Assembly (NCBI GenBank): GCA_040081205.1
Contig: JBEBHE010000019.1
Location: 1-26,862 of the forward strand
Direction of reading: 5' to 3'
DNA from: UBA5216 sp040081205
GTDB taxonomy: Bacteria > Pseudomonadota > Gammaproteobacteria > Burkholderiales > SG8-41
DNA: 26,862 bases
Positions 15,429-24,604 of the stretch are shown in pieces. Numbering within the stretch: the first letter of the stretch is position 1; each line of letters opens with the position of its first letter. Under the pieces are notes generated by a model that saw only the letters and a program-made list of their open reading frames with translations, made no database searches and was not told the origin of the DNA. A program made the translations under genes and the position numbers.

Positions 15429-16804
15429 GGCGCACTATCGTAACTGTCGCGCTGCCAATGCGGCGTGATCGATGACGCACCCGTAGCAGCATGGAATCTC
15501 TGATCGACCCCCAACCCGGGCACCCAAACCAGATGCTGGCCCGACCACAGAAACGGCAAGCGGTCGCGCATCCACGGCGGCACGCCGTGTTCCTGAAATA
15601 AATCCTTGACGCTTCGGCGCGGCCGATTCGCATCGGGACGTAACCGCTCGCCGCCTTGACGCAGGCGCAACGTCACCGGCGCCGCGCGCAATCGTTCAAG
15701 ATCGATGCCACCGCCCCGGCCAGGCTTCATTGTCAGCGTCGCTCCCAACGCCGCAACACGCAGCGAGCGTTCGCCCTGCCAAGGCGTAGCAAACCCTGAA
15801 TCCGGCGTGCCCTGTTTGCGCACCAGATGCAACGCACCTTCAAAGCGGTGCAACCCGTGACTGCCCAGATCAATGTTGACGCGGGCGTCCTGCTTTGCGT
15901 TGATTGCCTGTCGCAGCGCTTCATCCAGCGTGCGCCTGTCGGGCATGGTGATTTCCGCGCGCGCCAGAAAATGCCGCAGCAGGTTACCGGCGCGCACAAC
16001 GGAAAGCCGCTGTAGTCCGGCAACCAGCAACGTGTCATCGCGCAGGCAATCCCGGCTATCCAACAGTGCCAGGTCATCCAGCAGTTCCGCCGCATCCGCC
16101 AGGTTTGCCGCAGCCCGCGTCAACGTGGCGCGATAACCTGGTACGCGCGACGCTACCCGCGGCAATATTTCACTGCGCAAGAAATTGCGCAGATAATAGG
16201 TGTCGGTGTTGCTCTCGTCTTCTATCCATTGTAGTTTGCGGCGCTTCGCATAACCCTCAATCTCCTGTCGCGAAACGTCCAGCAACGGGCGCACCACATG
16301 CAAATGGCCTTCCTTGCGCGTGCGCGGCATCGCCGCCAACCCCTTTACCCCGGCGCCACGTAACAAACGCAGCAGCAAGGTTTCAACCTGATCGTCCTGG
16401 TGGTGCGCCAGCACAATCGCATCCGCATCACACGCGCGATATGCCTCGTAACGTGCTTCACGCGCAGCAGCTTCCGTGCTATTGCCGCGCGCAACCGTCA
16501 CTTTCGCCACACGCAGCGGCACCTGGCGCGCGCCGCATTCGCGGCGGCAAAACGCCGCCCACGCCGGTGCATTGGGGCTTAATTGATGATTGACATGAAT
16601 CGCGGACAATCGCCATCGATGGCGCGGCGCCAGCGTGGCAAGCACATCCAGCAACACTATCGAATCCAAACCACCGCTCAATCCTACACACAGACGATCG
16701 CCGGGCTTGACCATTGATACCAGTGCCCGCTCCACAACGCATACAAAATCATCAACGACAGCCGCGACCGCTACGCACCTTTTTTTTGCAATTCCCGAAG
16801 CCAT
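15425..16804 (-). CDS. tilS: tRNA(Ile)-lysidine synthase TilS
   Basis: TilS modifies C34 of the CAU-anticodon tRNA-Ile to lysidine, which makes it read AUA codons. The 459-residue product has the PP-loop ATP-pyrophosphatase motif SGGLDS at 43-48, then AIHVNHQLSP and AIVLAHHQDDQVETLLLRLLRGAG. The TilS linker and C-terminal substrate-binding domains follow (SVKDLFQEHGVPPWMRDRLPFLW near the end). The start at 16804 gives an N-terminus about 20 residues longer than in E. coli; Met31 is another possible start. An A8 tract (coding strand, 16787-16780) lies within the first ten codons. It follows accA after 26 bases, a common betaproteobacterial order, and overlaps the downstream kinase (ATGA). Confidence 0.96.
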   Translation of the reverse strand: MASGIAKKRCVAVAAVVDDFVCVVERALVSMVKPGDRLCVGLSGGLDSIVLLDVLATLAPRHRWRLSAIHVNHQLSPNAPAWAAFCRRECGARQVPLRVAKVTVARGNSTEAAAREARYEAYRACDADAIVLAHHQDDQVETLLLRLLRGAGVKGLAAMPRTRKEGHLHVVRPLLDVSRQEIEGYAKRRKLQWIEDESNTDTYYLRNFLRSEILPRVASRVPGYRATLTRAAANLADAAELLDDLALLDSRDCLRDDTLLVAGLQRLSVVRAGNLLRHFLARAEITMPDRRTLDEALRQAINAKQDARVNIDLGSHGLHRFEGALHLVRKQGTPDSGFATPWQGERSLRVAALGATLTMKPGRGGGIDLERLRAAPVTLRLRQGGERLRPDANRPRRSVKDLFQEHGVPPWMRDRLPFLWSGQHLVWVPGLGVDQRFHAATGASSITPHWQRDSYDSAP

Positions 16805-16830
16805 AAAAATCCGCCGTTACGTGGCTGGCG

Positions 16831-17799
16831 CTATTTACTTTCGACTTCCTTGAACTTGCCGAAGCTCACCAGCTTTTCGCAGCGCGCAGCGAGTAATTCG
16901 TCCACCGACTTGTCGCGCAACTGACGCCACGTATCCGCCAGCGCTTTTTTCATCAGTTGCATCATGGCATCAGGATCGCGATGCGCGCCGCCCAGCGGCT
17001 CCGCAACGATTTTGTCGATCAGTCCCAGCGTCTTCAGGCGCGTCGCGGTGATACCCAATATTTCGGCCGCTTCGGGCGCCTTGTCGGCGCTTTTCCATAA
17101 AATCGCCGCACATCCTTCGGGCGAGATCACCGAATACGTCGAGTATTGCAGCATCAGCGTCGCATCGCCCACTGCAATCGCCAGCGCGCCGCCCGACCCG
17201 CCTTCGCCGATCACGCTGCAAATGATCGGCGTCTTCAGTTCCGCCATCGCATAGATATTGCGCCCGATGGCTTCGGACTGCCCGCGCTCCTCCGCCTCAA
17301 CACCCGGATACGCGCCCGGCGTATCGATAAACGTAAACACCGGCAGGTTGAATTTTTCGGCGAGCTTCATCAGCCGCAACGCCTTGCGATAACCTTCCGG
17401 CTTGGGCATGCCGAAATTGCGCATGGTGCGCTCTTTGGTATCACGGCCTTTTTGATGGCCGATCACCATCACATTTTGCTCATTAAAGCGTGCCATGCCA
17501 CCGACAATCGCCGGATCGTCGCCAAACATGCGGTCGCCGTGCAATTCCTCAAAACCGGTAAAAATGCCGTTGATGTAGTCCAGCGTATAAGGACGCTGCG
17601 GATGCCGCGCCACCTGCGAGATTTGCCACGCCGTCAGCTTGGCGTAAATCTCTTTGGTCAGGCCCTGGCTTTTCTTGTTGAGCTTGGCGATTTCTTCTGA
17701 AATATCCAGCGCCGAATCGTCCTGCGCAAAGCGCAGTTCTTCGATGCGGGATTCGAGATCTTCGATAGGTTTTTCGAAGTCGAGAAAAGTTTGTTTCAT
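16831..17799 (-). CDS. accA: Acetyl-CoA carboxylase carboxyltransferase subunit alpha
   Basis: AccA and AccD form the carboxyltransferase that moves CO2 from biotin to acetyl-CoA, the first committed step of fatty-acid synthesis. The 322-residue product starts MKQTFLDFEKPIEDLESRIEELRF, the usual coiled N-terminus. It contains GFEELHGDRMFGDDPAIVGG, IGHQKGRDTKERTMRNFGMP, FIDTPGAYPGVEAEERGQ and the oxyanion-hole segment IGEGGSGGALAI. Length is normal (E. coli 319). The start codon at 17799 follows ATCCCGCCCC, with no recognisable ribosome binding site. A 48-base gap separates it from the upstream ggt gene, too short to judge whether a separate promoter exists; no terminator was seen. Confidence 0.98.
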   Translation of the reverse strand: MKQTFLDFEKPIEDLESRIEELRFAQDDSALDISEEIAKLNKKSQGLTKEIYAKLTAWQISQVARHPQRPYTLDYINGIFTGFEELHGDRMFGDDPAIVGGMARFNEQNVMVIGHQKGRDTKERTMRNFGMPKPEGYRKALRLMKLAEKFNLPVFTFIDTPGAYPGVEAEERGQSEAIGRNIYAMAELKTPIICSVIGEGGSGGALAIAVGDATLMLQYSTYSVISPEGCAAILWKSADKAPEAAEILGITATRLKTLGLIDKIVAEPLGGAHRDPDAMMQLMKKALADTWRQLRDKSVDELLAARCEKLVSFGKFKEVESK

Positions 17800-17847
17800 G
17801 GGGCGGGATGATACAGCAACCGTTATTGAGCCGTTCAGGCCGCCACA

Positions 17848-19518
17848 CTAATACCAGGCGACATCATTTCCACGTGGATCACTCGCCGCCTGCGCCTCGC
17901 CGGTTTCCTTCGACTTGAACACTACCTGCATGTTGCCCCATTTGCGATTGCCCTGCTGAATCGTATGGCCCTTGCCTTGCAGCACGGCGCGCCACTCCGC
18001 GCTGAAACCTTCCGGCTCTACCTCGATTCGATCTGGCCAGAACTGATGGTGGTAGCGCGGCATGGAAACTATGCGATTTAAATCTATCTGCGGCGTGCGC
18101 AAATGCTCCAGCACGCCTAATAACACTATACTGATAATGCGCGAGCCGCCCGGCGCACCGAGGATCAGCACGCCGCGTTCATCTTCCACAAACGTCGGCG
18201 TCATGCTCGACAGCGGCCGCTTACCCGGCGCAATCGCGTTGGCCTCGCTGCCGCGCAAACGGTAACTGTTGGGCAAATCCGCGCGCAACGTAAAATCATC
18301 CATCTCGTTATTTAGCAACACGCCCGTGCCTTTGGCGACGAGGCCCGAACCGAAAATCCAGTTCACTGTCAGCGTCGCACCCACGCGATTGCCCGCGCTG
18401 TCGATTACTGAAAAATGTGTAGTGTTATAGCTCTCGGCTTTTTCAGTAAGCGGCGGGCCGAGTTTGTCGCTGGATGTGGCCGCCTTGGACGATATAGTCG
18501 TAACTATTTGTTTTATATAATTTTTTTCTACGAGGCTCGCCACCGGCACTTTAACTTGATCCGGGTCGCCCAACTGCATGCGGTCACGAAACACCCGCCG
18601 CAGCACTTCCGAAATCGTGTGCGCCGATTCCGCATCCGACACGCCCGCAAGCTTTAGATGTTCCAGCATGCCAAACGCCTGCATCAACGCGATGCCGCCC
18701 GCCGACGGCAACGCGGCAGTGGTAATCGTCGCACCGCGATACGTCACGCGCATCGGCTCGCGCTCAACCACGCGATATTTTTCCAGATCAGACAACTGCC
18801 ATGCGCCGCCCGCCGCATTCACGCTGTCTACTAGCGCGCGCGCCACTGGCCCGGCATAGAATCCGGGCACGCCGTCGTGCGCAAGACGTGTGAGTGTATC
18901 CGCGAGTTCCGGCTGCTTCAACACATAACCTTGCGTCAGCGCCTGACCATCGGCGAGAAAAATCCGTGACGCTTCCGGCAACTTGCGCAAAACCCCTTCG
19001 CGGATTTTCGCGATGCGCGCATAACGGCCATCCACCGCAAAGCCATCGCGCGCTAAACGTATCGCGGGCGCCAAGGTATCCGCCAGCGGCAACGTGCCGT
19101 AGCGTTGCGCGAGATGCACGAGCCCTGCCGGGGTGCCGGGGATACCCGACGCCGTACCGCCCTGCATGGTCGCGCCGCGCACCGGGTTGCCGGCGGAGTC
19201 GAGATAGTGCTCGCGCTTCACGCCCGCCGGCGCCGTCTCGCGCGCATCAATCATCACCTGCCTGTTGTCGGACGCGCGATGCAACAGAAAAAATCCACCG
19301 CCGCCGAGACCTGATGAATACGGCTCCACCACTGCCAATGCAGCGGCTACCGCCACCGCTGCATCAAACGCATTGCCGCCACGTTTGAGGATTTCATATC
19401 CGGCTACACTGGCCTGCGGATGCGCGGAAGCGATCGCGGCTTGTTGCTGAGCACCGGCACTTCCCGCCGCGACAAACAGTGCCAAGAAACAGAATATAAG
19501 TCTGCGCATGGCGTTCAT
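17848..19518 (-). CDS. ggt: Gamma-glutamyltransferase (periplasmic)
   Basis: GGT cleaves the gamma-glutamyl bond of glutathione and its conjugates in the periplasm. It is an Ntn-hydrolase that self-cleaves into two subunits. The 556-residue precursor has a Sec signal peptide (LIFCFLALFVAAGSAGAQ, cleaved near 23). The large subunit follows (ASVAGYEILKRGGNAFDAAVA; SGLGGGGFFLLH). The processing and catalytic site is ESYNTTHFSV, where Thr366 corresponds to E. coli Thr391, followed by NWIFGSGLV and the LSSMTPTF region. A locally AT-rich stretch (18495-18530) encodes EKNYIKQIVT just ahead of this site; it is in frame and not a break. The gene overlaps the downstream end of the hydrolase gene by ATGA at 19515-19518. 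Broad GGT family membership is sure; the physiological substrate is not. Confidence 0.95.
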   Translation of the reverse strand: MNAMRRLIFCFLALFVAAGSAGAQQQAAIASAHPQASVAGYEILKRGGNAFDAAVAVAAALAVVEPYSSGLGGGGFFLLHRASDNRQVMIDARETAPAGVKREHYLDSAGNPVRGATMQGGTASGIPGTPAGLVHLAQRYGTLPLADTLAPAIRLARDGFAVDGRYARIAKIREGVLRKLPEASRIFLADGQALTQGYVLKQPELADTLTRLAHDGVPGFYAGPVARALVDSVNAAGGAWQLSDLEKYRVVEREPMRVTYRGATITTAALPSAGGIALMQAFGMLEHLKLAGVSDAESAHTISEVLRRVFRDRMQLGDPDQVKVPVASLVEKNYIKQIVTTISSKAATSSDKLGPPLTEKAESYNTTHFSVIDSAGNRVGATLTVNWIFGSGLVAKGTGVLLNNEMDDFTLRADLPNSYRLRGSEANAIAPGKRPLSSMTPTFVEDERGVLILGAPGGSRIISIVLLGVLEHLRTPQIDLNRIVSMPRYHHQFWPDRIEVEPEGFSAEWRAVLQGKGHTIQQGNRKWGNMQVVFKSKETGEAQAASDPRGNDVAWY

Positions 19519-20402
19519 AGCTGCAAATGTTTGCGAAAAAACGCTTCCGCCCGCCGCAGCGTATCTTCCATCGCCACTTTGTTCGGCGCATGGCTTTGCT
19601 TGGTCTTTCCCGGATCGTCGTAGGTATGGTGCGCGCCCTGATACACCACGAATTCAATGTCGGCGCCGCGCTGCTTGAGTTGCCCCGCCAGCGTGACGCA
19701 CACCTTGGGCGAGACTTCATCGTCATCGGACGCCACCAGCAGCATCAGCGGCGCATAGGGCTGATAATCAACCTGATCGCGCTGCACGGTGCAACCGGGA
19801 TACTGTGCGATGGCGGCGCGAAATTCACTGGCCGGTGTGGGCCTGGCCAGCCGCACGCGATCTGCTTTGTCCGGCGCGACGCGCGGGGGATTCTGTGCTA
19901 TCGCCGCCAGCAGCGTCATGCCGCCATTGGACCAACCCTGCAGGCCGATGCGATCCGAGATCACATCGTTGCGGCTACGCAAATAATCGAGCGCGCCATA
20001 AGCATCCAGCGGACGCACCGTCTGCTCGCTCACCGACGCGGGGCGCGAGTTGTACGAATGCTTGGGAAAACCTTGCGCATGGCCGCGCGGCCCGAAGCTG
20101 TCCACATGCAGCGCAACGTAACCGCGCTCGGCCCAGAACTCGCCCCACATGCGATGGCGCATGGTCAGGTTGTCGGCGGCCATCACGCCGGGCTTGTTGA
20201 CGGAATACGGTCCGGCGCGACCGTGCAGCATCACCACCGCAGGATGCAGCCCGGGCTTGGCCGGCTTGAAGAGATAACCAGTCAGTTCGGTTTTGCCGTC
20301 GCGGCTGGGAAATTTTACGGTTTCAGGCGCGGCGGCAAAGGCGCTGCTTGCCATGAGTAGCACCCAAACACAAAAAACACATAAGTATTTGTTTTTAAAC
20401 AA
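19515..20402 (-). CDS. Exported dienelactone hydrolase family alpha/beta hydrolase
   Basis: The 295-residue product has a signal peptide (about 1-24: hydrophobic CVFCVWVLLMASSAFA) and a dienelactone-hydrolase-type alpha/beta-hydrolase fold. The segment VVMLHGRAGPY precedes the nucleophile elbow GWSNGG with Ser158. An acidic triad candidate lies in VASDDDEVSP (about Asp226-228), and His258 or His259 lies in YQGAHHTYDDPGK. The substrate is unknown; related proteins hydrolyse lactones or esters. The frame has no ATG before the signal peptide. The best start is TTG at 20402, although an ATT one codon upstream aligns with the ATG of the adaptor gene in a shared 30-base sequence. It starts 41 bases after the RND pump stop and ends overlapping ggt (ATGA). 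Confidence 0.88.
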   Translation of the reverse strand: MFKNKYLCVFCVWVLLMASSAFAAAPETVKFPSRDGKTELTGYLFKPAKPGLHPAVVMLHGRAGPYSVNKPGVMAADNLTMRHRMWGEFWAERGYVALHVDSFGPRGHAQGFPKHSYNSRPASVSEQTVRPLDAYGALDYLRSRNDVISDRIGLQGWSNGGMTLLAAIAQNPPRVAPDKADRVRLARPTPASEFRAAIAQYPGCTVQRDQVDYQPYAPLMLLVASDDDEVSPKVCVTLAGQLKQRGADIEFVVYQGAHHTYDDPGKTKQSHAPNKVAMEDTLRRAEAFFRKHLQL

Positions 20403-20407
20403 AATTT
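20378..20407. repeat. 30-base AT-rich segment repeated at the starts of two genes (copy 1)
   Basis: This segment spans the start of the hydrolase gene. It matches 24577-24606, at the start of the RND adaptor gene, at 25 of 30 positions without gaps. The encoded residues are LFKNKYL here and LFKNIYL there. The region is far richer in A+T than its surroundings. Confidence 0.6.
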
Positions 20408-20442
20408 ATCAATCGCCTTTCACCGCACACAGAAGTATTACG

Positions 20443-23400
20443 TTACGTCTCTTTCACCCGAAACCACGCCGCATACAACGCCGGCAAAAACAACAGCGTC
20501 AGCACCGTCGCCACCAGCAAGCCGCCCATGATCGCTACCGCCATCGGCCCCCAGAAATCGCTGCGCGTCAATGGAATCATCGCCAGTATCGCCGCTGCCG
20601 CCGTCAGCATGATGGGGCGAAAGCGCCGTACCGTCGAGCCGATGATTGCCTCCCACGGTGGCTTGCCCGCTGCAATGTCCTGTTCGATCTGATCCACCAG
20701 AATCACCGAATTGCGCATGATCATGCCCGACAGCGCGATCACGCCGAGCATGGCCACAAACCCGAACGGGATATGAAACAGCAGCAGAAAAAACGTCGCA
20801 CCGATCAAACCCAAAGGTGCTGTGATCAACACCAGAAAAGTGCGGCTGATGCTTTGCAACTGGATCATCAGCAGCGTGATCGTCACGAAAATCATCAAGG
20901 GCATAACAGCAGCTACCGAATCCTGGCCCTTGGCGCTTTCTTCGACTGCGCCGCCAATCTCAATGTAATAGCCGGGAGGCAATTTGGCGCGCAGCGGATT
21001 GAGCAACGGCTCAATCTGCGCGGTCACCACCGGCGCCTGAATTTTTCCTTGAATGTCGGCGCGCACCGTCACCGTCGGCAAACGATTTCGCCGCCACACC
21101 ACACCGTCTTCGAGTTCATATGAAATCGTCACCAGTTGCGACAGCGGCACGGTGCGCCCGCCAGTCAGCGGAATATTGTAATCACCGATAGCGCCAATGT
21201 TCATTCTCTCGGCCGCTTCCGCGCGCGCCAGCACTTCAATCAGCTTGTCGCCCTCGCGAAAGAACGTCACGCTGTAGCCGGTGAGTATCGAATTCAACAC
21301 TCCCGACAACTGCGTTGAATTGATGTTGAGTGCGCGCGCCTTGTCCTGATCGACATTAAGCTTGATCACTTTGGCGCGCTCATTCCAGTCGAGATGCACG
21401 TTGAATACATGCTGATTGCCGCGCACCAGCGCCGCTGCTTCCGTTGCCAGCGCCTTGACCGTTTCCGGATCGGCGCCCGACACGCGGAACTGGATCGGAT
21501 AACCCACCGGCGGGCCGTTTTCGAGACGATTCACGCGCCCGCGCACCATCGGAAAATCTTTCTCCAACGCGTCCTTCACCCGTTGAAACACCCGCTCGCG
21601 TGCATCATTGCTCTTGGTCATTACCACGAACTGCGCGAACGACGTATTCGGCAACTGAATATCCAGCGGCAAATAAAATCGCGGCGCACCCCCGCCGACA
21701 TAAACCGACTGTTGCTCGATGTCGGCGTCATTGGCCAGCACTTTCTCCATCTTCAACACTTCGGCTTGCGTCGCGCGTATCGACGAACCTTCCGGCAGTT
21801 GCAGATCAATCAGCAATTCAGGCCGGTTCGACGACGGGAAAAACTGCTGCTCCACCAGTGCAAATCCCGCCAATGCCACAGCAAACAACAAGGCAGTCGC
21901 CAACAGCACGGTTTTGCGAAAGCGCACGCACCACGTCACCATGCGCCGGAATATCAGGTAAAACTTTTTTTGATATACCGCATCCTCGTGTGCATCCGGG
22001 TGCGCTTGAAAATTCGGCAGAATCTTGTAGCCGATGTACGGCGTGAAAATCACCGCCACAATCCACGAAATCAATAATGCAATCGTCACCACCGCGAATA
22101 TTGAAAACGTGTATTCGCCCGCCGATGACTTGGCAAAACCCACCGGCAAAAAACCTACCGCCGTCACCAGTGTTCCGGTCAACATTGGAAACGCCGTGCT
22201 GGTGTAGGCAAAGCTCGCGGCGCGCACGCGATCCCAGCCCTGCTCCATTTTGTTCACCATCATTTCCACGGCGATGATGGCGTCGTCCACCAACAAGCCC
22301 AGCGCGATAATCAATGCGCCGAGCGAAATGCGCTGCAAATCGATGCCGAACAATTTCATAAACAAAAACGTCACCGCCAGCACCAGCGGTATGCTCAACG
22401 CCACAACCACGCCGGTGCGAAAACCCAGCGAAATAAAACTCACCAGCAGCACAATCCCTACCGCCTCCATCAGCGTGCGCATGAATTCGCGCACCGAGCG
22501 TTTGACCACCGTGGGTTGGTCGGCCACCGAATGCAATTCCAGTCCGACCGGAAGATTTGCGCGGATGCGTGCAATGGCCGGTGCGAGTTGTTCGCCCAAG
22601 TCAATGATATTGCCGCCCTTGCCCATTGACACCGCGAGGCCGATGGCGTCCTGTCCCTTGTAGCGCATTTTCAGCACAGGTGGATCCGCGTAGCCGCGAT
22701 AGACATGCGCAATGTCACCCAGGCGAAACAAGCGGTTATTCGCACGAATACCGATCTCGCGGATGCTTTCCACGGAATTAAAATCGCCCGACACCCGAAT
22801 GTGAATACGGTCACTGGCGGTATCGACGCTGCCCGACGGCGTCATAGCGTTTTGCGCGTCAAGTATGTTGAATATCACCAGCGGGTCAATGCCCAGCGTC
22901 GCGAGTTTTTTGTGTGAAATTTCGATATAAACTTTTTCCGGCTGCTCGCCCAGCAATTCCACTTTGGCAATATTCGGAATGTGCAGCAACTCGGCCCGCG
23001 CACGATCCGCGTATTCCTTCATCTGCGAATACGAAAACCCATCCGCGGTAAACGCGAAAATAGTACCGAAGGTGTCGCTGAATTCATCATTGACAAACGG
23101 CCCTTGTGCGCCACGCGGCAAGGTGTGCCGCACGTCGCTGATTTTTTTGCGCACCTGATACCAAACCTCCGGCACCTCTTTCGGCGGCGTGTAGTCCTTG
23201 AGCAGCACAAAAATCATCGACTGCCCCGGCCGCGAAAAACTTCGCACATGGTCCAGCCACGGCGTCTCCTGCAACTTCTTTTCGAGTCGTTCGGTGATTT
23301 GCAGTTCCACTTCTTCGGCGGACGCACCCGGCCACTGCGTATTGATGACGATCACCTTGATGGTGAAATCGGGATCTTCGGCTTGTCCCAGATTGCCATA

Positions 23401-23493
23401 CGCAATGACGCCCGCGACCAGCAGCGCGACAATAAAATACAGCACCAGTTGCTGGTGCGCCAACGCCCATTCGGACAGATTGAACGATTTCAC
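20443..23493 (-). CDS. RND efflux pump inner-membrane permease (AcrB/HAE-1-like superfamily)
   Basis: This is a proton-driven inner-membrane pump of the RND superfamily. With an adaptor and an outer-membrane channel it forms a tripartite exporter. The 1016-residue product has the N-terminal helix (LVLYFIVALLVAGVIAYGNL), two large periplasmic loops and twelve expected membrane helices. The TM4 proton-relay pair Asp403-Asp404 is in LGLLVDDAIIAVEMM. In TM10 the position of AcrB Lys940 holds Arg927 (GMIMRNSVILVDQIE). The N-terminal QAEDPDFTIKVIVINTQWPGA is typical of the subgroup of acriflavin-resistance-type pumps that lack a fixed drug assignment. It follows its adaptor after 13 bases. No outer-membrane factor and no TetR-type regulator lie in the window, so the channel is probably shared. 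Substrate unknown. Confidence 0.94.
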   Translation of the reverse strand: MKSFNLSEWALAHQQLVLYFIVALLVAGVIAYGNLGQAEDPDFTIKVIVINTQWPGASAEEVELQITERLEKKLQETPWLDHVRSFSRPGQSMIFVLLKDYTPPKEVPEVWYQVRKKISDVRHTLPRGAQGPFVNDEFSDTFGTIFAFTADGFSYSQMKEYADRARAELLHIPNIAKVELLGEQPEKVYIEISHKKLATLGIDPLVIFNILDAQNAMTPSGSVDTASDRIHIRVSGDFNSVESIREIGIRANNRLFRLGDIAHVYRGYADPPVLKMRYKGQDAIGLAVSMGKGGNIIDLGEQLAPAIARIRANLPVGLELHSVADQPTVVKRSVREFMRTLMEAVGIVLLVSFISLGFRTGVVVALSIPLVLAVTFLFMKLFGIDLQRISLGALIIALGLLVDDAIIAVEMMVNKMEQGWDRVRAASFAYTSTAFPMLTGTLVTAVGFLPVGFAKSSAGEYTFSIFAVVTIALLISWIVAVIFTPYIGYKILPNFQAHPDAHEDAVYQKKFYLIFRRMVTWCVRFRKTVLLATALLFAVALAGFALVEQQFFPSSNRPELLIDLQLPEGSSIRATQAEVLKMEKVLANDADIEQQSVYVGGGAPRFYLPLDIQLPNTSFAQFVVMTKSNDARERVFQRVKDALEKDFPMVRGRVNRLENGPPVGYPIQFRVSGADPETVKALATEAAALVRGNQHVFNVHLDWNERAKVIKLNVDQDKARALNINSTQLSGVLNSILTGYSVTFFREGDKLIEVLARAEAAERMNIGAIGDYNIPLTGGRTVPLSQLVTISYELEDGVVWRRNRLPTVTVRADIQGKIQAPVVTAQIEPLLNPLRAKLPPGYYIEIGGAVEESAKGQDSVAAVMPLMIFVTITLLMIQLQSISRTFLVLITAPLGLIGATFFLLLFHIPFGFVAMLGVIALSGMIMRNSVILVDQIEQDIAAGKPPWEAIIGSTVRRFRPIMLTAAAAILAMIPLTRSDFWGPMAVAIMGGLLVATVLTLLFLPALYAAWFRVKET

Positions 23494-23506
23494 GGCTCGC
23501 CGCGAT

Positions 23507-24604
23507 TCACTTGCGCGCGGCAGCAGCGCTGGCGACGCGTACTTTTTGCCCTGGCGTGAGCTTATGCACGCCCGCCGTCACCACCACGTCGCCTTCCTTG
23601 ACACCCGCAACAACCGTCACGGTGTCTTCACGAAATACGCCTACCTTTACCGGCGCCAGCTTCACGGTTTGCGTAGCCTGATCCACCACCCACAAGGCGG
23701 TGTTCGTGCCTTGCTGGTAAAGCGCAGTCAGCGGCAGCACTATCGCGCTGCCTGCACCACTCTGCTGCAACATCACGCTCGCCGTCATGCCCAATCGCAT
23801 GTCCGCATCCGCTTCCGCCACCGCGATCCGCACGGCGTAGGTGCGCGTCACCGCATCGGCGCCGGGCGAAATTTCGCGAATCTTGCCGGCGTAGTGTTTA
23901 TCGGGAATAGCCCATAGCGTCACTTCGATTTTTTGTGCGGCCTTCAGTTCAGGCAACCGATTTTCCGGCACGGCAATCTGAATTTCTTTTTCAGCATCGC
24001 GCGCGAGCCGCACCACAATCTGCCCGGCCGCAACCACTTGCCCGGCTTCCGCTTCCACTGCGGTAATCACACCAGCGCGGTCGGCAGTCAGCACCGCATA
24101 CGTGCTTTGATTATCCGCCACGTTTAACTGCGCTTTCGCCTGATCGAGACGTGCTTGCGCGACATCGAGCGTCGCTTTGCGTTTGTCGATTTCGGCGCCG
24201 CTGACAAATTTTTTCTGGTACAAATCGTTGTAGCGTGCGTAGTCTGCCTGCGCCTGTACCACATCCGCCTGCGCTGCGGTGAGTTGGCTGCGCACACTCG
24301 CCGAATTCAATTGCAAATCACGCGCGTCCATGCGCGCCAGCGGCATGCCCGCCTTGACGACGGCGCCCACGTCCACCAACCGCTCTGTGATTTTGCCGCC
24401 GACTCTAAACCCCAGCGCGGATTCCGAACGCGCGCGCACTTCACCCGCGAAATTCGCTTGCAAACCTGCATCACCGGCCACCGCTTTTTGCGTTACCACC
24501 AACGGCACCGCGTTCGGCACGGGCGTTTTTTCACTGCACGCACCGAGAGCAAAGGTAAGCAGCAGTAGAGAGAATTCACGTAAATATATGTTTTTAAATA
24601 ACAT
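23507..24604 (-). CDS. RND efflux periplasmic adaptor lipoprotein (HlyD/AcrA family)
   Basis: This membrane-fusion protein links the RND pump to an outer-membrane channel. The 365-residue product has a lipoprotein signal (MLFKNIYLREFSLLLLTFALGAC; lipidated Cys23). The lipoyl half-motifs are GFRVGGKITERLVDVGAVVKAG and DRAGVITAVEAEAGQVVAAG, which flank an alpha-helical hairpin (AQADVVQAQADYARYNDLYQKKFVSGAEIDKRKATLDVAQARLDQAK). Beta-barrel and membrane-proximal domains follow (YAGKIREISPGADAVTRTYAVRIAV). It starts six bases after the methyltransferase stop in an A/T-rich stretch with no visible ribosome binding site, so coupling to the upstream gene is likely. The pump gene follows directly. Confidence 0.94.
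   Translation of the reverse strand: MLFKNIYLREFSLLLLTFALGACSEKTPVPNAVPLVVTQKAVAGDAGLQANFAGEVRARSESALGFRVGGKITERLVDVGAVVKAGMPLARMDARDLQLNSASVRSQLTAAQADVVQAQADYARYNDLYQKKFVSGAEIDKRKATLDVAQARLDQAKAQLNVADNQSTYAVLTADRAGVITAVEAEAGQVVAAGQIVVRLARDAEKEIQIAVPENRLPELKAAQKIEVTLWAIPDKHYAGKIREISPGADAVTRTYAVRIAVAEADADMRLGMTASVMLQQSGAGSAIVLPLTALYQQGTNTALWVVDQATQTVKLAPVKVGVFREDTVTVVAGVKEGDVVVTAGVHKLTPGQKVRVASAAAARK

Noticed and set aside
18495..18530. AT-rich stretch in ggt as a third copy of the 30-base start-site repeat or an insertion
   Set aside because: It shares only a short A/T-rich core with the two copies, is in a different reading frame and lies inside the gene; the similarity is probably compositional.
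20293..21123. Open frame of 276 codons on the plus strand opposite the RND pump
   Set aside because: Low-complexity Arg/Gln/His-rich translation opposite a secure gene; no supporting features.
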